Shown here piece after piece: positions 14,811 through 20,818 of a stretch of DNA of 20,818 nucleotides. Positions within the stretch are counted from its first letter, which is position 1. Each line of letters starts with the position of its first letter. The notes under the pieces are model-generated. The model saw only the letters and a list, made by a program, of their open reading frames with translations. It was not told where the DNA came from and did no database searches. The stretch is from a virus: the IMG/VR virus record IMGVR_UViG_3300021961_010940, positions 1-20,818 of that record. One strand, given 5' to 3'. The position numbers were made by a program, and so were the translations under genes.

Positions 14811-15458
14811 CTACTTATTCTTTTCTGTTAGCTTTTTTTGATTCTCTATTAATGCAGAAGCAAATTGATTTTTGATTGGAGCTGTATCTGGAAGACTTAA
14901 AATAGACTTTGCCAACTCTGGATTTATTGGATGTCCAAGCAAAGTATATACATTTAGTTCGTATTTGAACTTTGTATTCCAATACTCATTTTGCGCTGTT
15001 TGATTATCCCAATCTAATACTTCATAATCTTTTGTCAAATTGTTAAAAATTTCGAGTATTTTATTTGATTCTGCAAGTATAACTTCTTTTTTTTCATTAA
15101 GTTTTGAAAGAGTATTCTCTAATGTTTTTAACAATCTTTCTTTTTTTCTAACTACTATTTCTATTTCTTTTGCTTCAATAAATTTAATTTCAAGTACGTT
15201 TGATTTTGGAAGTCTTAATTTTGTCTTTTGAATTTTTAATTTTTGCAACTCAATATTATCTTTTGCTTGTTCTAATTCAAGTTCTAGGTTCTGAAGAGAC
15301 TCATATCTATTTTGTAGTTCTCTAATACATTGCCAAATTTTAGATTGTTTAGTGTATTCCTTGCCAATCATGAAATTTTCTATCTGAAAATCAGAATGCT
15401 TAGATGAAACTTTATGTTTGCTTACTACTTCTTTTATTTTTTCTACTATTTCGCTCAT
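14811..15458 (-). CDS. Coiled-coil protein, probably tail-associated
   Basis: This is a 215-residue protein. A short helical N-terminus is followed by a long coiled coil from about residue 40 to 140, with two Leu/Glu/Lys-rich heptad stretches broken by R-L-P-K-S-N near 82-87, so probably an antiparallel hairpin. The C-terminal 70 residues hold LDWDNQTAQNEYWNTKF and an LLGHPINPELAKSILSLPDTAPIK stretch (here split in description), which looks like a small conserved domain. I recognise no named family. It lies between the glycosyltransferase-like gene and the PKD genes with 1- to 3-base spacings, so it is expected in the same complex or assembly step. A chaperone or tail-assembly role is possible. 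It ends with TAG. Confidence 0.8.
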   Translation of the reverse strand: MSEIVEKIKEVVSKHKVSSKHSDFQIENFMIGKEYTKQSKIWQCIRELQNRYESLQNLELELEQAKDNIELQKLKIQKTKLRLPKSNVLEIKFIEAKEIEIVVRKKERLLKTLENTLSKLNEKKEVILAESNKILEIFNNLTKDYEVLDWDNQTAQNEYWNTKFKYELNVYTLLGHPINPELAKSILSLPDTAPIKNQFASALIENQKKLTEKNK

Positions 15459-15459
15459 T

Positions 15460-15978
15460 TCATACGTCTAAAGCCTGTACTATTGCTTTAAACTTTGCTC
15501 CTTTCGTAATCGCTCTATCAGCCCATTCTAATTTAGTTAATTTCAAATCATTTCCTGTCAAGAAATTGCCTACTGTATTAAAGAAGTTTTTATTCAATAA
15601 AAGACCATTCACAGACCCATCAACAAAATTCCAAACTCTATCAACAACAGGAAAAATTACATCTGAAAAATTATTGATATATCTTGATAATTTTGTATCT
15701 ATATTTTTCTTTATAGAAGTCCCTGAAAATATAAAATACAACCATTCTGCTTTTGCTTTATTAAAAGATTCGTTAATCATACATGTTATGCAGTTATTTG
15801 ACTTATATGTTGGATAATAAAATTCTGATAACGATGAATTTTGCGGAATGACCACAAAAAACTCATACTTGTTATTAAAATTTACAAAACTTTTAACCGT
15901 GCGATCTATATTTTTAGGCGAACCATCAAGGCAAAGAAGAACAACTTCCATGTTGATATCTTTTGCTGCATAATACAT
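15460..15978 (-). CDS. Minimal GT-A glycosyltransferase-like protein
   Basis: This is a 172-residue protein. Residues 10-45 (MEVVLLCLDGSPKNIDRTVKS, then YEFFVVIP) look like the first beta-alpha-beta of GT-A family 2 enzymes. NESFNKAKAEWLYFIFSGTSI at about 88-108 stands where those enzymes have 'N-x-g-x-x-x-A-x-G-e-W-x-x-F-l-D-x-D'. Here the metal-binding Asp residues are replaced by Ser-Gly-Thr, so catalysis is doubtful. DVIFPVVD and a later 'gllLNK-x-F-F' piece fit the acceptor part. It is short for an active enzyme (typically 230 residues or more). An internal Met at residue 10 could be the true start, but neither start has a strong ribosome-binding site. Gene spacing is 3 bases upstream and 1 downstream, inside a tail gene run. 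Activity and target are unknown. Confidence 0.5.
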   Translation of the reverse strand: MYYAAKDINMEVVLLCLDGSPKNIDRTVKSFVNFNNKYEFFVVIPQNSSLSEFYYPTYKSNNCITCMINESFNKAKAEWLYFIFSGTSIKKNIDTKLSRYINNFSDVIFPVVDRVWNFVDGSVNGLLLNKNFFNTVGNFLTGNDLKLTKLEWADRAITKGAKFKAIVQALDV

Positions 15979-15981
15979 GAT

Positions 15982-16821
15982 TCATACCAATGTGACTTCG
16001 AAATCGATCTTAATTATGTCATCAGCGGTGACTGCATTCAATAGCGCAAATCCTAAACCATTTGGATATTCCGTAAATTTATTAAGTTTCCAAGTTGGGT
16101 TATCACTAAAACTCGGATAATAAACTTCTGAATCATTAAAAATTCTAGTTCCATTTATGAATACCTTAAGAGAGCCTTCTCTAAATGGGGAACTAATATT
16201 AGTCAAATAGTCAAGATAGTTCGGACTTAGGTCTCGACTAATTGGCGTTATTCCATCATAGTGCTCATGAGGATTTGATAAACTAGATGTTACTTCTGCT
16301 TTTACAGTTTGATTATTTGCTACTGTCCAAGTTATAGTTGTTGAATCTTCAAAAGTTAAAATTCCATTATCTATGTAATCGATGCCAGAAGGAGTTGTAA
16401 ACCCTACACTAAAGTTTTTTGCTTCATTTGCTATAAGAGTTAATTTATCTCTTTCTGCTTGAAGCATTCTAACGAAAGGAACTGGATTAACTAAATCTGG
16501 AAAACCAAGTCCTTGCAGCGTTGCTAGAAATTCTTCAGTAACTTCATAAGTGCTATCTTGGTGCGCTCCAATATTATGTAAAGCCGCATCAACACCAGAC
16601 GCTTTGAGATTACCATTATCTTGCAAAGATTGAGCAAGCCTTAAAGCCAAACTACCCGCAGTTCCAAATGAAGCTTGTAATTCTGCGCTATTTACATCAA
16701 CTTGATAGTTAATGATATCTTCACGACGAACTAAAGCGGCAATCGGTAAATTGTCATAAGTATAATGATAAGGCTGATTGCCTTCGTACTGTGGTACTAC
16801 AACTTGATTTATATCTGGCAT
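15982..16821 (-). CDS. Phage tail/baseplate-periphery protein
   Basis: This is a 279-residue protein. The N-terminal half is helical and polar (ELQASFGTAGSLALRLAQSLQDNG near 47-70, SGVDAALHNIGAH near 76-88). The C-terminal half is beta-rich, with H-E-H-Y-D-G-I-T-P-I near 187-196 and a hairpin LKVFINGTRI near 222-231. That 'x-V-F-I-N-G-x-R' turn is common in phage tail-fibre and baseplate proteins. The last residues, DDIIKIDFEVTLV, look like a final strand. No family name can be given with confidence. Its ATG is 15 bases after the previous stop and no good Shine-Dalgarno is seen. Its position next to the gpI-like gene supports a baseplate or fibre attachment role. Confidence 0.75.
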   Translation of the reverse strand: MPDINQVVVPQYEGNQPYHYTYDNLPIAALVRREDIINYQVDVNSAELQASFGTAGSLALRLAQSLQDNGNLKASGVDAALHNIGAHQDSTYEVTEEFLATLQGLGFPDLVNPVPFVRMLQAERDKLTLIANEAKNFSVGFTTPSGIDYIDNGILTFEDSTTITWTVANNQTVKAEVTSSLSNPHEHYDGITPISRDLSPNYLDYLTNISSPFREGSLKVFINGTRIFNDSEVYYPSFSDNPTWKLNKFTEYPNGLGFALLNAVTADDIIKIDFEVTLV

Positions 16822-16836
16822 AATAACATATTTATG

Positions 16837-17313
16837 TTAAATGTAATTAATTCTCCAGTTAAAAGTAATTTGAATTTGATCAGTTTTATTCAAATCAGCG
16901 AAAGTAGTCATACTATATAAGTCGCCATTATTAAGAACCAAAGCCATTTCATTAATGGCATATCCATTTGCATCAGCATAAGATAAAACAGTTGTAAAAA
17001 TAGCTTGAGTAGGGTTTGTAGTATCAATATTACTTATGACAGATTTTTCTGCAACTGTAGCACCATAAAGACCAGTTCTGCTAGTATTCACCAGTTTTAC
17101 TTGCCCGCTTTCTGTGCCTCCAGTACCGAAAATCATACGCATGACATAAAAATTTGTATAATCTCCTAGCTCATTAGTAATTGTCTTTGCTAATGCTATT
17201 CGACCTAGTCGTAATACAGTATTTTTAACAGTCCAAGATTTTTTATTTCCTGACTTATCTTCTACTGTTATGTCAACAAATCCTTGTGATTCAATGTCAC
17301 TGCTGCTTTTCAT
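16837..17313 (-). CDS. Tail/fibre-associated structural protein
   Basis: This is a 158-residue protein of a type seen in large phages beside baseplate genes. The order is WTVKNTVLRLGRIALAKTI (27-45), MRMIFGTGGT (58-67), a strand pair with TRTGLYG, then GYAINEMALVL and LYSMTTFADLNKT, ending QITFNWRINYI. The pattern 'GR-x-x-L ... FG-x-GG ... INEMAL' reads as a beta-rich structural domain; I recall similar phage proteins but not a reliable family name. Its ATG overlaps the stop of the gpI-like gene by 4 bases (ATGA), with AAGGGG about 9 bases upstream, so the two are tightly coupled. No membrane segment, cysteine or enzymatic motif is seen. Confidence 0.75.
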   Translation of the reverse strand: MKSSSDIESQGFVDITVEDKSGNKKSWTVKNTVLRLGRIALAKTITNELGDYTNFYVMRMIFGTGGTESGQVKLVNTSRTGLYGATVAEKSVISNIDTTNPTQAIFTTVLSYADANGYAINEMALVLNNGDLYSMTTFADLNKTDQIQITFNWRINYI

Positions 17314-20300
17314 TTTATTTCCCCTTTTTCGCTTGTACCATCTTTTCTTTCAATGAAGAATGTTATTGAGTCAGATTGCATTACTTTTTCAGATATGCCA
17401 GGATCTTGCCCTTGTTGTTGGATTGGCAAATTATTATTTCCGCTCATGCTTTCTAAGTTTAGAGCAAATGAACCAGATCCTGTTTCTACCATATAATTTA
17501 TTACCTCTTGTCCATTTCTGCTTATGTCATATAAATCATATCCAAAAAATGCTGCAGAAGATTTGTCAAATTGAAGTAAAGTATAATTTTCTAATGTGCC
17601 AGCAGTATTTGTTGTGCCCCAGTTGTTAAAGTCTCCACCTATTCTTAGGCAATTATCAGAATCAACTTCGTAGTCTATAAAGTAATATGGTATATCATTT
17701 ACAATAAGTATATAATTTTCTTTGAAGTTTTGTGTATCAATAAGTGTTGTATCTGGATTGTCAAATGTAGGCCAAGAACCTGGTTTATAAACTTTCATGC
17801 CGTAATATGACAAACTTCCTATTGTATTATCAACTACTCTTTGTAAGATTTTACCTGAGAAGGTGCCGCTTCCTGAATTCCACCCGCTAATAAAGAATGA
17901 AGCAGCATCTGTGGAATCAAGACTATAAAATTCGTATTGAGTCGAATCAGAATCTTTGTAGAAATAAGTTGAAGCACTCACAAAGTCAGAAATATCTACA
18001 ATTCCTAAACCAACACTAGGTGTAACTTTTGCAATAAGTTCTACAGTATATGTTCCATTAGTAGAAGTAACAATGCCTTCATCAGAAGCGTTTAATAATT
18101 CAAATTCAACTCCTGTGGCAGCTACATCACTAAGTGTTCCATCATTTTCCAAAGTGAATATATTGTTTACGAAGCTTAAAATGTTATATGTAATCTCAGT
18201 AGATACAATTTTTATCTTCCAGCAATTAGATGCATATCCATTTGCAACGTCCCACAAAGATTTGATATCATATTCACTAAAATCTATTGTATTATCAAAT
18301 ATTTTATACATATTTGATTTTGTAATTACAAAAGAAGTATCACTTATTGTAATATTTGATATTCTAAATCCAAACGGAGAATCATTAATAAGTTCTGGTA
18401 ATGTTTCAACGATTTCAATATAATTTTTACGAGCATTTGTTACAGTATATTCTCCAGAATATATATTTGGAGATAAAATTTCTAGAAGTGTATTTGATGC
18501 TGTTTTAGTAATTCCAACTCTCTCAAAATTAATTTCCGAGCAGAATAAATTGATATACTGATTAAAGAACCGAGTAGAACCAGTTTCTAAAGTGGTTTGG
18601 GTAGCTAAAGCATCTCTCAGTACTTCATTTATTCCTGTACCTTGGAACATAGATCTATTAAATAAAACTTGTGCCATACCAGCAATTACAAATTCAGAAC
18701 CTTTATAGGTCAACAACATTTTGATATTTTCTTCTGGTGGCAAAACGAAGTCATGAAATGTGCCCTGGAAATTTAAGTTGTTTAAAGTTGCATGAAATGG
18801 AATGTATTCATTGATAATATTAATGCACTCTGTAATTCTAAATGTAGATAAACTATCTATTTCTACATCTAAATCAAAATACGGACTTATTGTAGATCTG
18901 CAAGGTTCAAGGAAATCTTTATCAATATCACATGGATTTGTACTATCTCTTAAGCTGCCATTATATTCATCCATGTTATAAACATTTTCACTATATGGGA
19001 ATATTGTTCTCACTTTGCCAAACTTAACATCATTGTAGAATGGATTCTTAGTTGATACAATTATGCTGAACATGGGATCAAGTTCAGAAATTAATCTTGT
19101 ATTCCAGTCCTTCTTTGGATAATCAAAATATTTATCATTTCTTGAATCAGCTAAAGGCAAAGTGAGAATGTAATCATGTATGTCAATTTGATTTTGATTT
19201 TCAAATGGTTTTATTTGATAAGTTATTTTTATATGGTCCCCATTGTTTAATGGAGCCCCAACCCAAACCATAGTGCTTACACCATTCGAGGTTGTAATTT
19301 TTATATTTGAAAGTGGAGCAAGTGCATAATCATCATATCTTGTTCTATATTCAAGAATAAAATAAGCATCTACTACAGATAAAGATACTTTAGTCAATTC
19401 AAAAGAATTCAGACCAGTATATTGAAAACTCTCAGTAAATACAAAGTCTGAGCCTGTAAGCCAAAGCTGATCATATTTTAGAAGTCTTATATTTGCTTCA
19501 GATAATGCGTGTTGTAAAGCACCGAGAGTACCTTTTCGTTTAAACTTAGGAATAGCTGTTTTTATTTGTCTGCGCCATAATGTTGGATCATTCGTTCTTA
19601 AGTTGAGTCCAAATAAATTTGCCAAGTAAACTAATAAAGGCTCCTGTACTACATTCGCATCCATCAAAAATTCCATTTGAAGTGCAAGATTTTCAAGTAC
19701 TGTAAATCCTTGTGCAATAGATTTATTTAAATTGTTTATTGTTTCTACACTTATATCTTCTTTGGCATAGTTTAGTTTATACATTTCAGGAGTATAAACA
19801 TCTAATAATTGTTCATACTTGTTTGCAGGCACTAAGTTGCTTGGATTTGTTACTTCGTTCTTTACATCACTACCAACGTAAAAGTGTATATAATCAGAAA
19901 GAGTATCAGACCCAAATTCTGGGGTCCATGTATAACACAAATAAAATTCGCCTTCTCGAACTGAACCATCTGGAGACCAAAGAAATCTAAATATGCCATT
20001 CTTTATAATTCCAACTGGATCTGACACTTTCTTTATTATTGAATTTGTGTTGTCTCCATATCTGCTCCAAATAGGATCAGAGTCGGATCCTGCTTTATAA
20101 ACTACATCAGTTTCTGAATAATAAATTTGATTTGACACTATAGATGCATCAAGTTGATATTTCAAGTTTTGAGCAGCAATATAGTCTTCCTCGGTCTGTG
20201 TTTCTGCCCATTTTTGAAAAGCCTCTGCATATCTTCGTTGAATATTCAAATCATATTCTTGAACAATAGTAGATTGATTTTTTACTGCATTTAAGTTTCT

Positions 20301-20818
20301 TTCAACGAAATAAATTTTTATTGTATCAACTTTATATGGGTCAAAATTAAATGTGCCATCAGCTAATGGAGTTAAAAATGTAAATTGTATAATATTGTTT
20401 ACATTTGTATTCTCAAAATAGTTTTTTACAAACTTGCCATCAATTATCTCACGTTGCGGCTCTGGTGGTCTCCCAGTAGTAGTAGATGTAGTCGTTGTAG
20501 GAGCCGGTGTAGTAGTCGTTGTAGGAGCCGGTGTAGTAGTCGTTGTAGGAGCCGGTGTAGTAGTGGTTGTCGGAGCCGGTGTAGTAGTGGTTGTCGGAGC
20601 CGGTGTAGTTGTAGTAGTTGTCGGTGCCGGTGTAGTTGTAGTAGTTGTCGGTTCTGGTGTAGTAGTAGTGGTTGTCGGTGCTGGTGTAGTAGTAGTGGTT
20701 GTCGGTGCTGGTGTAGTAGTAGTGGTTGTCGGTGCTGGTGTAGTAGTAGTGGTTGTCGGTGCTGGTGTGGTAGTAGTGGTTGTAGGTTCTGGTGTGGTAG
20801 TAGTGGTTGTCGGTGCTG
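17310..20818 (-). CDS. Giant gpI-like baseplate protein with N-terminal Thr/Pro repeats (5' end off window)
   Basis: The frame is open from the TGA at 17310 to the right edge, at least 1168 residues. A TTG at 20249 could be mistaken for a start, but the frame has no stop upstream and codes for clear protein there. Order from the N-terminal side: a TTTTT/PAP tract (20818-20475), an Ig-like strand segment (DGTFNFDPYKVDTIKIYFVER near 20375-20300, here described as one stretch), a second beta domain (SDPVGIIKNGIFRFLW..., FYLCYTWTP) about 20020-19860, then a gpI-type tail domain near 19640-19500 with LLVYLANLFGL, W-R-R-Q-I and K-R-K-G-T-L-G-A-L. The P2 gpI family sits on the baseplate periphery and links wedge to fibres. 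The last 600 or more residues are beta-rich and unknown. gpI proteins are usually near 200 residues, so this is a large elaboration. Confidence 0.88.
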   Translation of the reverse strand, partial: APTTTTTTPEPTTTTTTPAPTTTTTTPAPTTTTTTPAPTTTTTTPAPTTTTTTPEPTTTTTTPAPTTTTTTPAPTTTTTPAPTTTTTPAPTTTTTPAPTTTTTPAPTTTTSTTTGRPPEPQREIIDGKFVKNYFENTNVNNIIQFTFLTPLADGTFNFDPYKVDTIKIYFVERNLNAVKNQSTIVQEYDLNIQRRYAEAFQKWAETQTEEDYIAAQNLKYQLDASIVSNQIYYSETDVVYKAGSDSDPIWSRYGDNTNSIIKKVSDPVGIIKNGIFRFLWSPDGSVREGEFYLCYTWTPEFGSDTLSDYIHFYVGSDVKNEVTNPSNLVPANKYEQLLDVYTPEMYKLNYAKEDISVETINNLNKSIAQGFTVLENLALQMEFLMDANVVQEPLLVYLANLFGLNLRTNDPTLWRRQIKTAIPKFKRKGTLGALQHALSEANIRLLKYDQLWLTGSDFVFTESFQYTGLNSFELTKVSLSVVDAYFILEYRTRYDDYALAPLSNIKITTSNGVSTMVWVGAPLNNGDHIKITYQIKPFENQNQIDIHDYILTLPLADSRNDKYFDYPKKDWNTRLISELDPMFSIIVSTKNPFYNDVKFGKVRTIFPYSENVYNMDEYNGSLRDSTNPCDIDKDFLEPCRSTISPYFDLDVEIDSLSTFRITECINIINEYIPFHATLNNLNFQGTFHDFVLPPEENIKMLLTYKGSEFVIAGMAQVLFNRSMFQGTGINEVLRDALATQTTLETGSTRFFNQYINLFCSEINFERVGITKTASNTLLEILSPNIYSGEYTVTNARKNYIEIVETLPELINDSPFGFRISNITISDTSFVITKSNMYKIFDNTIDFSEYDIKSLWDVANGYASNCWKIKIVSTEITYNILSFVNNIFTLENDGTLSDVAATGVEFELLNASDEGIVTSTNGTYTVELIAKVTPSVGLGIVDISDFVSASTYFYKDSDSTQYEFYSLDSTDAASFFISGWNSGSGTFSGKILQRVVDNTIGSLSYYGMKVYKPGSWPTFDNPDTTLIDTQNFKENYILIVNDIPYYFIDYEVDSDNCLRIGGDFNNWGTTNTAGTLENYTLLQFDKSSAAFFGYDLYDISRNGQEVINYMVETGSGSFALNLESMSGNNNLPIQQQGQDPGISEKVMQSDSITFFIERKDGTSEKGEIK
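20475..20818 (-). repeat. Thr5-6/Pro-Ala-Pro tandem tract (continues off window)
   Basis: At least twelve 24- or 27-bp units encode five or six Thr followed by PAP, or PEP in two units. Nearest the unique sequence the units have five Thr with ACG or ACC codons. Farther out are four identical 27-bp units (about 20658-20765) with six Thr. All unit lengths are multiples of three, so copy number can vary in frame. The array reaches the window edge, and its full length is unknown. Confidence 0.93.

Noticed and set aside
16829-16836. CATAAATA on the minus strand before the 15982-16821 gene
   Set aside because: It differs from the late consensus and is only 7 bases from the ATG, too close for a promoter with a leader.
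20247-20249. TTG as the start of the gpI-like gene
   Set aside because: The frame stays open to the window edge and encodes structured and repeat sequence upstream; the TTG codes for Leu within the protein.

Overview
The window looks like part of the virion-structure region of a large, AT-rich tailed bacteriophage, probably with a contractile tail. The evidence is dense packing of genes with spacings of only a few bases, overlapping starts and stops, a P2 gpI-like baseplate domain, several tail- or fibre-like proteins with PKD folds and repeats, and a few sites resembling T4 late promoters (TATAAATA). TAA, TAG and TGA all end genes here, so there is no sign of stop-codon recoding. The host cannot be told from the sequence.

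Layout, right to left. Most genes are on the minus strand. A tightly packed, probably co-transcribed block runs from beyond the right edge down to 6391. It begins with a giant protein that has an N-terminal Thr/Pro repeat tract, an Ig-like segment and a gpI-like baseplate domain; its frame is open to the window edge, so the TTG at 20249 is not its start. Next come two small tail or fibre proteins, a minimal glycosyltransferase-like protein, a coiled-coil protein, and three neighbouring paralogues (13779-14807, 11558-13777, 7573-11547). The paralogues share an N-terminal 'AEHHN' module followed by PKD-type domains. The third has grown to 1324 residues with a P-domain-like segment, a (PPSPT)10 stalk and five Cys-rich modules joined by TTTTPAP linkers. 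A DUF115-like putative glycosyltransferase and a small unknown protein end the block.

A short plus-strand island (5091-6341) holds a possible 48-residue ORF, an unknown 123-residue protein and a membrane-anchored 236-residue protein. It converges on the minus block at a perfect bidirectional hairpin terminator (6357-6388). Left of it are an 87-residue unknown, a stand-alone and probably strongly expressed structural-type protein (4195-4755) with its own late-type promoter, good ribosome-binding site and terminator, then a GT9-type glycosyltransferase, a 78-residue unknown, an actin/Hsp70-fold ATPase homologue, a protein made of two DUF5659-like repeats, and a partial protein with a Thr-rich hinge that leaves the window at its left edge.

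How the genes may fit together (inference): the right three quarters build the baseplate or fibre periphery, an array of modular adhesins on Pro/Thr-rich stalks. Mucin-like Thr/Pro tracts occur in three proteins, and three glycosyltransferase-like genes lie among them, so the virion proteins may be O-glycosylated by phage enzymes. The actin-like gene is the other unusual element: its phosphate-2 loop lacks the usual Asp. No stretch over 300 bases lacks a gene, and no tRNA, CRISPR or insertion sequence was seen.
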